Source of the DNA: Malurus cyaneus samueli
Lineage: Eukaryota; Chordata; Aves; Passeriformes; Maluridae
Assembly (NCBI GenBank): GCA_009741485.1
Contig: CM019216.1
Coordinates: 41,264,872 to 41,328,871, forward strand
Direction of reading: 5' to 3'
Length of the DNA: 64,000 nt
Part shown: positions 50,901-61,564 of the stretch, piece after piece
How the letters are laid out: every line of letters begins with the position of its first letter
Position numbering within the stretch: the stretch's first letter is position 1
The notes under the pieces: model-generated
What the model saw: the letters and a program-made list of their open reading frames with translations, nothing else
Told to the model about the DNA's origin: nothing
Databases searched by the model: none
Position numbers and translations under genes: made by a program

Positions 50901-53900
50901 ATAGAATGTTTTAATATTGATCTATTCATGGCCACTCAGTATTCACTGAAAAGGCTAAACATTTTAAGTCAGGCAGTACTCAGCTTTTGAAAGCTCAGTG
51001 TTGCTAAGGCTCTTGTATTTACATGCTAAAAACAGCAACCAATAAATGTAGACTGATTAGTGATTTTTTTTTTTACCAGAATGCAAAGCAGCGGTTAAGA
51101 CCTATGAGAAACTGAGACAACCAACTTAAACTTGCTGCATTCTTTTGCTTGAGTATTTTTGCTGTTGAATTGTGATTCGCTCTATTAGAAAGTTCAGGAC
51201 AGCTTCTGCAATATTTTAAATACAGCTAGTACCCTTAACTTTTCATCATCAGCTTAAAAAATCTCCCAGGATTGAGGCGCATGCAATTTAGTAATGTTGC
51301 TTTTCTTTATAGTTATGTATTTTCTGGTCATTCTTATTGCTAGGATTAACACTGTTTAGTAAAAGCTGATTATCTTCTTTTTTACTTAGTTATAAGAGAT
51401 ACTTTTTCTAAAAAAAATTTCACCATTATGACTTTCAGTTTGCTGTATTCTTCTGATAAATATGAGACAAGTGAAGCAGAGTAGTAGAAAAAAGAAAAAA
51501 AAAATTACTAAAGCCATTTAATTTTCAGTTCAGAATGAATTTTTTAAGTGAGAAGTTTGTCTTTATCTGCAAATGCATACCTGAAGTTTTCTATTTCTTG
51601 CTTAATGAAGTTAAGTATATGAGTAGTTAAAAAGTCAGTCCCATCTTTCAGTTTAAGAGAGGTAGCTACAGATCAGAAAGAAATAATTAAGTCAATATGT
51701 GGGTTTTGTGGCAGGAAGGAACAGTGCAAACTATTCTAGTGCTCTCATTTCAGCTGTACTTTTATATTACCCAGAGCAGAACTTTCACTTCATTGCAAAC
51801 ACTGCATTGTGTTTTATTAATTAAGCTACTCATCAATTTAAATAAGATTATCAGCTCATTTGATCTAGAAAATAAAAATGGTATGCAAAATAATAATAAT
51901 ATTTGCTAATAACATCTATTGTTGGTGCTTGCATATGTATTAGTACATAGTTATTGTAATAACAGATCTAGTGTATTCCTTATGAAACAGCAGCATTTTT
52001 TAATAAGCTGTTGGAATAGGTATATTTGATAAATTAATTGTGTGTAAAATGTGGGTAGACAGTTAATACAGACCAGAAAAAGTCTGGATTATTTTCTAAA
52101 AAGCAAGCTTTTAAAATAGCAAGTTCTTAATTGTTTTACTGTTCCAAGTAATGCCAGTAGACAGTCAGTGTTTCAAGGTTGGAGATAACTGTTCTCATAA
52201 TGCAAACTTCTTATTATTGGGGTTCTCAGGTAGTACAGAATTTTTGTGTTTGGTAATAATTACGTTAAGGATTTACATTGTCATTTAAATGCAAGAGCTA
52301 GTAATGAACAATAGGAGACATTTTCAGACAAATCTGCCACTTAAAGAAATGTATATATACCAGTCTTAATGGCTTTCTTAATGTTATTTAGTAGAGTTGT
52401 GTGACTTTAATTTCCCTGTTAAAAAAACCTCAAAACAAATAGAACAAATCAGACCCATCTTTATAACAACTTTGCTTGCCTGCAAGATAAAGAGCTTAAG
52501 CCAATCTTAAACTCCAAACATGCACCTTGTAAGCAACTGTTTGATCCTTTACATCTCTGGCTCTCCATCTGTAGTAGCCCAGTGGTCCAGGCCGCAATTC
52601 TGTCACTTTCCAAAGTGCTAGGTGAATGTGTAAAGGTGATCAGCTGTCAGAATAGTTTCCAGTGATATCGCATCCATATGAAAGTGAATCCTGCATTCCA
52701 TTTTTTCATAAACCGTGTTTTCACCAACTTCCTTGTCCAATCTGAAAACAGATCTGTGCTCGCCATCTTGTTTCCTGAAGAATTCTAGTTGACGGATTTT
52801 TTTGGTCTACCAATTTTTGACCTGATGTGTGCTGATCAATATTTTTTTCTATTTTCTTTTTGAAGCCAAGTATAAAAAAAGCTTGAATATTTTTTAAAAT
52901 CTTCTTTGTGAAGTGAACAAGGTTTCTGATAGTGAAGAGTAGCTTTTTCTCAGTTATAGGAATTTGGCTGAGGGCAGCCAAGGACTACTGGGAGTTTGTT
53001 GCCTTCAAGATTTCTGACATGTTTATTGGCGGCAAAATATCTTTCATATATCTATGGTTTACTATTCATTTCCCAGGTTCCTGTGTGAAAAACTGCAGAA
53101 TACAATAAAGAATAGGAGGGAAATAAGCATTTTATAAAAATTTAGTCATGAAGTTCTCAAAACTAATTGCATGAAGTAGTTAGAATTGCTAACAGGATGT
53201 AATAACTAACAAGACTTTTCCCTAACTGACCAGTCAGTTAATCAAGCTTAGTCTAATATCATGCATGTGTACTAGATAAAATTGTACAGACCTAGAGGGT
53301 TGTCTGTAGTATGGATTTTATTTAACTAAGAATAAGCTGTCACGTGAACACAGAGCTGAAAAATAGTAGGACGCTTTGATGTTTAAGTAGTCATTACTTT
53401 ACAATTCAGTGATCAAATGAAACATTAATGTCAGCAAACGCAAGCTTTACAGTACAACTTTACATATCAAAACACTTATCCATCTAGTTATATTTGAAAC
53501 TTTGGTTTTTGAGAACATGTAAATAAAAATAAAAACTTTAATTTTTAGAATAACCCAGAATATAGCAAAATGTCATTATTTTTAGATTATTTTCTGACTT
53601 ACGAGTAGAGTGTTTGTAGCTGTTTATTATTGCAGAAAGTGAAACCTTCATTGAATATTTGCTTTTGTTTTGAATGTATTTTGAAGGCTTAAAGAATGAA
53701 ACAAAAATAAATGAATGGGACGAGGAAGATATCTTTTGGCAGAAAAGGATTCTCCCAATTCTACAGGAACTGGAAAAAAGTGGGTAACACTGTTCTGAAA
53801 GGATTTACTTTTGATACTGTTTCTTGCAGGAAGCATGGGACTCATTTATGTTAATAATAACAGTAATTGGAGTATGTGGCCTTTTATGCTTTCATATGTT

Positions 53901-56900
53901 CAGCGACTTCACAATGTGAAACTGGCCTGTGCAGTCTAGGTGGCCCTGCTTGAGCACAGGGGTTGTACCTGTGATGATTTTCAGAGGTCGTTTCCAACCT
54001 TACCCATTCTGATTTTGCAAAAAAAATCCGAAACTGATTCATGGAAGACCCTATTTTGTCTGATTAAATTACCTTATTTTAGACAACATAGCTCTACCAG
54101 CTTGGCAGTCAGTGTTGAGCTAATAATTTTAAGAATAAAGTACTGCACAGATTCACTGCTTTAACCATAGACTGTATTGAGGATCTCAATTTTAGAAAAC
54201 TACGGAAATCTTAATGAAAATTTCAATTTGTGCTTGAAGTGTTAGATGTGTCAGAAGAGCATGTAATGACTCAGAATACTGGAGCAAAATTGAGTAAATT
54301 AAATATAGCTTGAAAGATTAAACTCTGGAATCCATTTTTCATTGAAAACGTCATTCAGTTGCCTTCTGTAGACACTACATTTATTTGAATGGTGGGAATA
54401 TAGAAAGTAGATTTGTTTTTACAAGTAGTTCTGTTTTATGGGATCTTTAGCACTGTTTGTGATAGCCTGATGAGTATTAAATACCCGAACAGTGCAAAGC
54501 AATTCTCAATATATGTAATTATTAAAAAAAGACAGGATTCTTATTTCCACATATGTCACTGATGTATAGAAAAACGGTGATTAGGAAATTCGAAAACAGC
54601 TATGTAACTTCACATTCACCTCATTTAATGCCAAGATTGTCAAATATGAGCCACTGAGTTATGGTTTTGCATAGTGAGATGTTCTCTATTCGTAAGAAAA
54701 TAAAATTTAGAGGAAAAATGTAATCATGTCTTTCCCTTGTCGTGAATGTAGCTAAGGAAAATCAGTTTTCATGCCCCTTTTCCTCAGTCTTTACTTGATT
54801 TGGTAAACATATTGGGGTTTTTTTAGCTCTTTTAAAAACTTGATTATGGCTTAGTTTTTCTAATAATAGATGACATTATCTAATGATACTTTCTCACCAG
54901 CTGATTGAATGTAGTACTACAAAAACTTTAAAGCCGGAGTTTTGCTACTTCTTGAATATTAACACAAATTGTAACTGAATTGCATCATTGCCTCCTGCAG
55001 CTGCGTGATACATTGCTTTCTCTAGGCGATTTACTGCACAATTCTTATAAAAATTAATATTAGGATTTCATAATTCAAATGTTTTAAGTCTGTTGGTAAT
55101 TTAATATTTTTTAATTTTGTGTGCAGTCATTTGCTTCCTACCTTCTAGCTAATTCCCTGCACATGAATTTAGGTCACCTTTAGTTTTTCATATATTAATA
55201 GAGAAGCCTTTTTCTTCAAATTCTCATGCAAAAATATTTGCAGAAAATTTCCCATTCAAGAACAAACCTGAAGTTAACCTGGAACTTACTTACTGTCTAA
55301 AATCTTCCGAATATGATGAATGAGATGTTTGTAATATGACAGAAACAAATAGAACCTGAAAGCCTCTTTTTCTAGAGGAAAAAATAATTAATTTTGTTAC
55401 ATTCCAGTACTCAGTAGGTTAAGCTTCAAAATGCCCCACTGGGATGAGTGATCAATAATTTTTGTTGTTGTTAATTTTGATGGAGTGTAAGATCTTTCTG
55501 TTTTGCTTCTTGGCCACTCTGTTTCACTGCTTGCTGGAGCAGAGCATTTAGAGTCGTGCTAAATTTTATCAAAGTTTCTGTCACGATGGGAGTAGAAGTG
55601 GAATAGTCATTGCTGTTCCTTGAGTGTGATGATTGCAAATTGAGAGCTTCCAGGCATTGCTCAGGATGAGAGATCGGTTCTTAAAACAGCCTATAGGTCT
55701 GAGGCCTCAGACATGTTTTTTGTTGTAATTTCCTGTCCATACATATTTTATCACAAACGTGTTGCTTTCTTGAATATGACTGTTTCAGCTGTGAAGTACA
55801 CCCTGAGTAAATGCAAAGTTTGTACTGGCAGTTCAGGTGGATTTACATGGAGTTTTGTAATTGTCACCTTAAAAACAAAAGCAAATGTAAGAAAAGTTCT
55901 TGAAAAATCTCACTGTTGAATTTTAAAACCAGACAAGAATTTTCCTTTTTTCTCTGAAGTAAACATGCAAATGATTCCATTGTGTTGAGATGCAGTTTTC
56001 GTAATAATTAGCTGCAATTTTTGTTTCCATGTATTTTAAATACAGTCTCAGGGACTTGGGTGAGGAAATAGATGACTTTTTTAATAGTCCAATATTCCAT
56101 TCAAATATATTGAAGAGTTTAACAAGCTTTTACATTCACTTCTTTTTAATCTCGACAAGGTTTGATATATAAAGTTATGTATATTGAGAGAAAATTGCTC
56201 CTTAATTCTCCTTTTCTCATGTAATGTTTGGTGGAACACTTTAAAGAATGTTTTCACTGACACATTTTCCTGGTGGACTTGGTAGATTTGGTCAATCTGA
56301 TTATCAAGCATCAAAGGTGAGTTTCATTTTACCTGTAGGTATTATTACGGCTCAATGATGTTTGGCTTGAGTCTTCTTTCTGAGAGTAAGGAGAAAAAAA
56401 TTATTTTTAGGGATCACGTTATCATATGAAGACATTTATTTGGTGCCTTATTTTTGTTGTTATGCAACTTAGTCTTTATTTTGTTCTCCTGTGTCTTTAT
56501 GTATTGAGATGCTCTGGATAAAGTGGCATTGATAATTATTTTTTATTTTTCTCTCCCTTCCTATATCCTTCAAATAGAAGACAATATAGAAAACCTTTGT
56601 CTGGCTTGTACCAAGCTCTATCAAGCATTGAATGAAGGAAATATGCTTGGAAAAAGATTTAAAAGAAGAAATGTGCTTCTGAAGACATTATATAAACTTG
56701 TAGACATTGATTCAGATCCACTTTGCCTGAAGCTGGCAAAGATTATTCTGGCTGTAAGTGTTTTGAAGTGCTCTTTGGTAGAATGTGAAGCTCCAAATCG
56801 TGAATTACTGCTTGCATTTAATTTTTCATTTCATACTTTTAAACTGTGTCTAAACTAACCCTTTCCTAAGTACAGTTTACTACCACAGAGATATTAGTCT

Positions 56901-59900
56901 CCCATTTATCTAGATCAGCACTTGTAGCTTATTTTCTGCAGAGCAGTTACATCTGAGGGAGGGAGGAAGGGCACAAAATAGGATAGTTGGTGTATGGTGG
57001 CAGGAATATTGTAGGTGTATTGTAGGTGTGGAAAAGACACAGTGTCCTAAACTGGGATACACATGCAGGGATTTAAAAACCCAAGTACCTCAAAATGTAC
57101 ACATGGAAATGAAGCTTAGTTTTTGAATAAGATCTTGACCTTGTTAAACACCTTTATTTGAAAATACCAAAATGGGGAGTTTTTTTGAAAATAAGTGTAA
57201 TTAATCTTTTGCTTTAGTATTTCTGGTTAAAACTCACGATTAAGTTTGTGCTTTAGAAACTCCTTTGTTCACATTCTACGAAGTATGTATGGACAGTCAC
57301 TGGTGGAAGGATGCCAGCTGATATTGTGTAGTAGACATCTTAGTAATTTGTGTGTGTTGAGGGAGTCCTGTGTTCTCCTTTAAGGTAGTGTAAGTTATTT
57401 CATTCAGAAGATGCAGTTATATACTCAGATATCACAGAGATGTTAGATGGTGCTTATTAAAAAGAAAGGTTTCATTACAGAGATTTTCCCGTGTAATTTT
57501 CAAAAAGCATGAATCTAGAAGAAATTGCCCTTGAAATGCCGAGGAAAGGAAGAGATATGTAGTTTTATTTTTACCACCTTTACTTCCCTTTCACAATCTT
57601 TTGGTGACCATTAGTACATTGTAAGATGATGTTATAGAATGCCTGAAAATTAATTTCATTATGACATGTACTTTTGTACTGGAGGTCTTTGTGGCATGGC
57701 CATAGATGCAAAACCACTGATTTCTGTTCAGAATTTCTCTGTAAGTGAATTGGAGGAAAAATCCTGCAAGTTATTGTAATGCTACCTGTTTTTATACCAG
57801 GTATGTAGATACTTACTGAATTAAAAATTTATATATTATCTGTTATTTTAATATCAGCACAGTTTGCTAAAGAGAGTTTAAAATGCCTGTGTCTCAGAGT
57901 CCTTTAAATCTGCAAACTTCTTCTGTTTGGTTTAGTGTATTGTTAGAATTTCAGCTGTAATTTAATAGTTCTGTGTAAATACAGGTTTGCCATGGTGTCT
58001 GAACTAGTAGAATGTTAGGGTGCATTTTTGCATGTAGAATTTAGTTGTGATTTTATGTCTTTTACTTTCTTTGCAGATGAAAGTAGATGGAAGAAATCTT
58101 CTTAGTGTTTGCAAGTTAGCATTTAAAATTTGCAAGGACAAAAAGAATGATTTAATCGTTCAAAATGACACATTTCAAAACGATGCATTATTGGGTATGT
58201 ATTCTGTTCTTGTCTGTAAGATAGATGTTGAAATTCAACGGTGAGAGTGTTCATCTTTGAAGAAACATTTTCAGAGTTAACTTAGTCACAGACTAAAAAT
58301 TGCCTGTCTAGGTCAAACCAATGGTTGGTCTAGTCCACTGTTCTGTGTCTAAGTAACGATGGGAACAGGGAATGCTATTTAGGGGGAGCATGGAAGCCTG
58401 GGTCTTTTCTCTGGTCTGTATCCCCATATTACTCCATCCAGAACTGTTACATTCTTTTAGGAACATTGGATGGTGTACCCCTGCCTAATCCCTTAGTCTC
58501 TGTTTATAGATGAGTTTTTTATTAATTTGCCTAATTCCTTTTTGGATTTTCTGATTCTGTCTGCCTTTACAGACAGAACAAGTCTCCCATAGAACAAGTT
58601 TCAGAAATTCTCTGTTGGCTGTTTTCACTCTATATACTCTTCGTTATCCCCCTGCTTGTAGTTCTGCAGGGTTTGTAAGGGTTTGTACAGTCAGCGTACC
58701 TTTCACCTTCATGATTTTTTTAAATGCAGTCTTACTACATATCTCTGTCTTCCCTTTTTCATGACGGAGGCATCTCAGCCTTTCAGCTCTCTGAATGGAT
58801 ATTGTGTCATTCAGTTTTATAAGTCCTTCTCTGTACCTTCTCAAACTCCAGTGGATCCTTGTTGAGATTTATGGAGTAAAACTGTAGAATTCAAGCTGTG
58901 TCTGCACCAAGTTTTATAGAAACTAAATCATGCTGATTTTGGTTTTGGCCATTATCAGGGAGGATCTTGAGAACAGTCACTGGCTTTTTTATATTTTTTA
59001 TAGGTGCTGCTGCACGTTGAGCCAATGGTTTTGGAGAGCTGTCAGCAATGGCTCTAAGATCTCTTTTGTGATTGTAACAGTGTTTGTATCATGCACACAT
59101 CACCCTTGCAAATACAAGAAATACAGAGAAAATTACAGTGTATGAGTGATACTCAGTACTGATTGAGAGTAATTCCTTTCATTAAAACTTCACTGTGTTT
59201 TATTAATGTAGGCCTTGACCCTGCAAGCCTTTATTTCATATGTATAGGTTAAGGTGTATGTGTATTTTTGCTTAAATAGATGAGAGTATTCACGGTCTTA
59301 AAGTTTGTAGACAATTAACTGTCAGAAATAAAGACACACTTCTTAAGTGGTAAGGAAAGGACTCACAGGAAATAGAACAGCTGGGGTTGTTCAGTTGACT
59401 TGGGACACTGAAAACTAGTTTTGTAGAAATCAGCATCAAATGTAGCATTTGAAAAAGTCGTTTTTTGCTCTCATTTCCATTCTCATTCACTTTCACTTGC
59501 TCTTCTTTCCCTGTATTTTAAAAACTAGAAAGAAAGAATATGCTTGGTAGGGGTCATTTTATTTATTTATTCACTCTTTATGTTTTGGACCCACCTTGTC
59601 CCTGTGGAAGACATGGCCCTGGCTTATGATCATAATTGCCCAGATCCCTGTTACAGTAACTGGGTAATATTTTCAATTTCTTTTTCCTCTTCTGTCCCTG
59701 TGTACTACTTATATACAGTGCAGCAGCTCTAGTAGAAGAAATAAATTAATCATTCAATCCAAAGTTGACAACTACTGTTCAAGACTCTGTTTGATACTGA
59801 GCAGAGCAGGAACCTGAAACTGATTTCTCACATGGTCACACCCCAAGTCATTTAATAAGTGAGGGTGAAAGTTTGGACAAGGAGCATAGAGTTTGTGTAT

Positions 59901-60908
59901 TTCATTCATATACATATATACTTGGAGAGACTTTCAGCTTGAGTTGAGATAGAAAAATTCTAAAATCTCTTCAGTTTAATGCAATAGGAAAACGTTTTTA
60001 TTCAGCTGGGACTGAACGGAACATAGGAAGCAAAAATAGGTATTTCTTTGAATCAGTTACTAGAAATTCAAAAGTATAAAGTTGGTTAGTATTACTTACT
60101 TGTTTAAGATACCATTGCCAAATTAAGAATGTCTTAATTTGACTGCAAAAGATAAACTGGGCTTGTGTTAACAAGTGTTAATTTTAACATTTCAGGTGTT
60201 AAAATTATTTCTGACAGTGGTTGCGTAAAACAAAATTGTTACGTCAACTTTACCTACGTAAAAAGAAATTCTAAAAAGGCTATGAACAGATTTCAAATGT
60301 GAGAGTTAAATTAGGCCCCTGGGCTTTTTAGTGCTCCATTTCAGATGCTTTAAGACATATAATTTTTAAGGAAGTAGTGGGCACACAAAATTCCAGGCAC
60401 ACACAATCAACTTGCAAATCTTGACTGAGGATTTCAGTGATTCCTGTTACGTGTTTGCAACTTACATTGGTTCTTGAAGCCTAGAAGAAAAAAAGTCAGC
60501 CCATTCTCCTATTCATCAATAATTGTTTCTTGGTTTCAGTCCAAATAGTCAATTTTTCTAGCCCACTTATTAGAAATATAAGAGTTCAATCTGCGGGTGT
60601 TTTCCAATTTTTATCCTCCTCAATGACTGGACTGTATCAAATATAAATTTTAATATTAGACTTTCTGAATAATGATTTTCCTTTTAGATTATTTGTTGGA
60701 GGTTCTGAGAAATGAAGATCTACAAAAAAACAACGAAGCTCTCGTCTATTGCATGGGAGCTATAAAATTCATGTCTGGAAATGCAGTACTCCTTAATGAA
60801 ATGGTCAACAGAGGAGCTGTTGAAATGTTGCTGCAATTAATGAAGCAGATTAATAACATAAAAGAACATGACACATATTTCTCCAACTTGGGCCACTTAT
60901 TAGTCCAG
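32693..60908 (+). CDS. ARMC2: ARMC2, armadillo repeat-containing protein 2 (5' part; continues past window)
   Basis: ARMC2 is a protein of motile cilia and sperm flagella. Loss in humans and mice gives malformed sperm flagella, and in Chlamydomonas it is the adapter that couples radial spokes to intraflagellar transport. Nine coding exons join as 32693-32910, 33531-33603, 36045-36213, 37431-37641, 49929-49999, 53687-53779, 56578-56753, 58077-58194 and 60688-60908. They total 1,350 bases or 450 codons, with matching phases at all eight junctions and no stop. The start ATG gives [16 protein letters not shown], and the distance from M to the conserved PFY equals that in human ARMC2. Residues 1-270 are polar and probably disordered; armadillo-like helices begin near residue 279. 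The human protein is about 867 residues, so roughly the last 400 are encoded to the right. No frameshift or lost splice site was seen, so the gene looks intact. Similarity is from memory of the human sequence, not from a search. Confidence 0.93.
33531..33603 (+). CDS. ARMC2: ARMC2 coding exon 2
   Basis: 73 bases, acceptor tctgtgttag and donor CAT|gtaagt. The first base completes a serine codon split across the junction; 24 whole codons follow, reading [16 protein letters not shown] and RLSPLGH. Human ARMC2 has nearly the same LHASSFE...SRPISG...RLSPLE stretch at this place. The exon ends in phase 0. Confidence 0.92.
33604..36044 (+). other. ARMC2 intron with CR1
   Basis: A 2.4-kb intron that contains the CR1 copy at about 33,880-34,465. 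A 15-base T run at 35,961-35,975 lies about 70 bases before the next acceptor. I recognise nothing else. Confidence 0.6.
33880..34465 (+). repeat. CR1 LINE 3' part, sense, with C-terminal ORF2 remnant
   Basis: The longest well-matching CR1 in the window. From about 33,900 one frame still reads [12 protein letters not shown], then [39 protein letters not shown] and MELLERV, which is the C-terminal end of the CR1 reverse transcriptase ORF. A stop follows in place of the usual glutamine. Downstream come the typical 'ggatggggccag'-like part and the terminus 'agaggtcccttccaacctca' plus 'tgtggttctgtgat'. The 5' end is truncated, so it is not mobile by itself. Confidence 0.93.
36045..36213 (+). CDS. 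ARMC2: ARMC2 coding exon 3
   Basis: 169 bases, acceptor tttgtcacag and donor CAGA|gtaaga. It encodes about residues 98-153, with the family landmarks [18 protein letters not shown] and [20 protein letters not shown]. Human ARMC2 has the matching FPKPPVDPAKIRRVSNAR and LFRAAS at this place. The exon ends with one base of the next codon. Confidence 0.92.
37431..37641 (+). CDS. ARMC2: ARMC2 coding exon 4 (donor uncertain)
   Basis: Acceptor ctatttcag ending at 37,430. The frame reads [20 protein letters not shown] and continues through a weakly conserved polar stretch with [15 protein letters not shown]. The chosen donor, GAAAG|gtcagc at 37,641/37,642, leaves two bases and is in phase with the next recognised exon, giving 211 bases. 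A better-looking donor, TATG|gtaatg at 37,661/37,662, would leave one base and put the next exon out of frame. It would be right only if another exon lies in the following intron. This is the least conserved part of ARMC2. Confidence 0.75.
40829..40845. repeat. Poly-T run
   Basis: Seventeen consecutive T. No retrotransposon body precedes or follows it, so it is treated as simple sequence. Confidence 0.75.
41193..41250 (-). repeat. Possible CR1 3' end, antisense
   Basis: 'gtcacagattcatcgactag' followed by 'agtgggttggagtggaccac' resembles an antisense CR1 terminus. The piece is too short to be certain. Confidence 0.4.
43855..44048 (+). repeat. CR1 LINE, sense, reverse transcriptase end (left half of nested pair)
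   Basis: The DNA follows the CR1 region just after the FADD motif: 'cctgagcaggctggagaaat', 'gcaggagcctgatgcagttt', 'agtcttgtatctggacagga', 'acaaccctgggcaccaatat' and 'gtggaggtcctggtgctccc'. Stops and deletions have destroyed the frame. It appears to continue at about 44,195 after an antisense insert. Confidence 0.8.
44050..44190 (-). repeat. CR1 LINE 3' part, antisense, nested
   Basis: 'aaaagatcatctggcccaat' followed by 'agagaacctagatgagatta' and 'gtgtcttgaaaaccttcagt' reads as the antisense of a CR1 3' segment, between two stretches of sense CR1. Its own terminus is missing or badly decayed. Confidence 0.55.
44195..44350 (+). repeat. CR1 LINE, sense (right half of nested pair)
   Basis: 'gaaatggctggagggaatcc', 'gggagagctggaactgttta' and 'gcgtggagaaaagaggg' follow the CR1 segment downstream of that at 43,855-44,048. 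The match is lost after about 44,350. Confidence 0.65.
46757..47300 (+). mobile_element. Solo LTR of an avian endogenous retrovirus, plus orientation
   Basis: About 545 bases that follow the same broad type of avian LTR as the element at 18,967-19,503, but in the opposite orientation and more diverged. Landmarks in order are 'gtgttgataacacacatgca', 'ggctactgctgagcagcatc', 'agggggcataaccaggacag', a TATA-like CATAAAAG at 47,007-47,014, 'cttttgctttattaaactgc' with a polyadenylation-type ATTAAA at 47,187-47,192, and 'cttgtttctaccttccgtcg'. This U3-R-U5 order gives the plus orientation. No internal viral genes flank it. The ends are approximate. Confidence 0.8.
49929..49999 (+). CDS. ARMC2: ARMC2 coding exon 5
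   Basis: 71 bases, acceptor tttcttttag and donor ACAG|gtacaag. One base completes a split codon, then 23 codons read [20 protein letters not shown] and RVT, and one base remains. The stretch is basic and serine-rich, like the human segment before the VDEVFW motif, but there is no residue-by-residue identity. The call rests on good splice signals, phase compatibility with exon 6 and position. The other two frames contain stops or break the phase. Confidence 0.72.
50000..53686 (+). other. ARMC2 intron
   Basis: 3.7 kb of AT-rich intron. No repeat family was recognised. The hydrophobic open frame at 50,452-50,736 looks like a chance product of T-rich sequence. Confidence 0.5.
53687..53779 (+). 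CDS. ARMC2: ARMC2 coding exon 6
   Basis: 93 bases, acceptor tattttgaag. The donor is A|gtgggt at 53,779/53,780, chosen because it leaves the single base needed by exon 7; a second GT six bases later (gtaaca) would break the frame. The exon encodes [20 protein letters not shown] and [10 protein letters not shown]. This matches human EVDEVFWNTRIVPILRELEK and marks the return to strong conservation before the armadillo part. Confidence 0.9.
53780..56577 (+). other. ARMC2 intron with CR1 terminus
   Basis: 2.8 kb of AT-rich intron. It carries the CR1 terminus at about 53,930-54,015; nothing else was recognised. Confidence 0.5.
53930..54015 (+). repeat. CR1 LINE 3' end, sense, short
   Basis: 'ggccctgcttgagcacaggg', 'gttgtacctgtgatgatttt' and 'cagaggtcgtttccaacctt' followed by 'acccattctga' form the last part of a CR1. 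Confidence 0.8.
56578..56753 (+). CDS. ARMC2: ARMC2 coding exon 7
   Basis: 176 bases, acceptor ccttcaaatag and donor GCT|gtaagt. It completes a lysine codon and then reads [39 protein letters not shown] and [19 protein letters not shown], residues about 279-337. Human ARMC2 is almost identical in EEGNMLGNKFKRR and [11 protein letters not shown]. These helices start the armadillo-like region. The exon ends in phase 0. Confidence 0.96.
58077..58194 (+). CDS. ARMC2: ARMC2 coding exon 8
   Basis: 118 bases, acceptor ctttctttgcag and donor TTGG|gtatgt. The frame reads [20 protein letters not shown], then [19 protein letters not shown], residues 338-376. Human has LKVSRKNLLNVCKLIFKISR and NEKNDSLIQND at this position. 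The first ATG is internal, not a start. Confidence 0.95.
58195..60687 (+). other. ARMC2 intron with old CR1
   Basis: A 2.5-kb intron, about a third of which is an old antisense CR1 (58,300-59,110). The rest is AT-rich with nothing recognised. Confidence 0.6.
58300..59110 (-). repeat. Old CR1-clade LINE, antisense, about 0.8 kb
   Basis: In antisense it follows a CR1 type also known from turtles and crocodilians. Landmarks are 'aggtcaaaccaatggttggt' with 'ctagtccactgttctgtgtc' at the 3' end of the element, 'gaggcatctcagcctttcag' near 58,767, 'attcaagctgtgtctgcacc' near 58,890, and 'tgctgctgcacgttgagcca' with 'tggctctaagatctcttttg' near 59,005-59,070. The decay is heavy and the frame is lost. 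Insertion probably predates the radiation of living birds, given its match to a non-avian archosaur/turtle type. Confidence 0.82.
60688..60908 (+). CDS. ARMC2: ARMC2 coding exon 9 (last in window)
   Basis: 221 bases, acceptor ttttccttttag and donor CCAG|gttagc. With the G from exon 8 it reads [19 protein letters not shown], then [38 protein letters not shown] and NLGHLLVQ, residues 377-450. Human shows LLEVLRSEDLQTN, YCMGSIKFISGN, FLNEMISKGAVEIL and SGHLLVQ. These are armadillo repeat helices. The exon ends in phase 0, so the next exon, beyond the window, should begin with the VTATLRNL-like segment. Confidence 0.96.
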
Positions 60909-61539
60909 GTTAGCATTTATTTTTATTTCTAAAAGTGTGTACTTCAAGGGCAAATGAAAAATTTAATTAGACAAGATAAGCTAACCCTGTGTGCCACTGA
61001 CAGAGTTGTACCTATATTTCAATAGACTTCTTTTTAAGAAGTTTAATGAAGTTGTTCAGGACCTAAGTTTAATTACCATAAATATTTTTGTGTCATCAAT
61101 TCTAGAGGCTTTAGAAATTCTGAAGTTAATAGAAGTAATTTTAGATACCTAATAAACCAGTTTCTCATTTCTACTTTATTGTGCTGACAGTGTTCTGGAT
61201 ACTGTAGTAAACAGACAAAAATGTGTTCTCTATCTAAATTCTGTAAACTGAAATAATAAATAGAAACTGGTTCTGCAATACTTCAGGAGATTATAAAAAA
61301 CTTTTTATTACAAGAATAATGCATTTTAAAAATGTGTAGGAAAATACAGCTGTGTTTCTTCAACAAAATGTTTTTGAAGAACTGTAATGTAAGGAAAAAC
61401 CTGTAGCAAAAATGAACACTTTTTGAATCTCTTGAGGGCATCAGGCTCGAAGCTGTTTTCACAGACAAAGCACCTTGATAAGTAGTGGCTCTGAAAACTA
61501 CTCCTGGGCCATAAAACTGTTTAATGTTTTAGAAACACT

Positions 61540-61564
61540 GGGGGAATGCGGGGGGCGGGGGGGG
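61540..61564 (+). other. G-quadruplex-like G run
   Basis: Runs of 5, 6 and 8 G separated by AATGC and C. The 8-G run can supply two G-triplets, so four triplets with short loops are available and a G-quadruplex is possible on the coding strand of the ARMC2 transcript. The flanks are AT-rich. Confidence 0.6.

Noticed and set aside
50452..50990. Hydrophobic open frames resembling membrane proteins
   Set aside because: T-rich intron DNA readily encodes Phe/Leu/Ile runs. There is no family match and no splice context, and the frames lie inside an ARMC2 intron.
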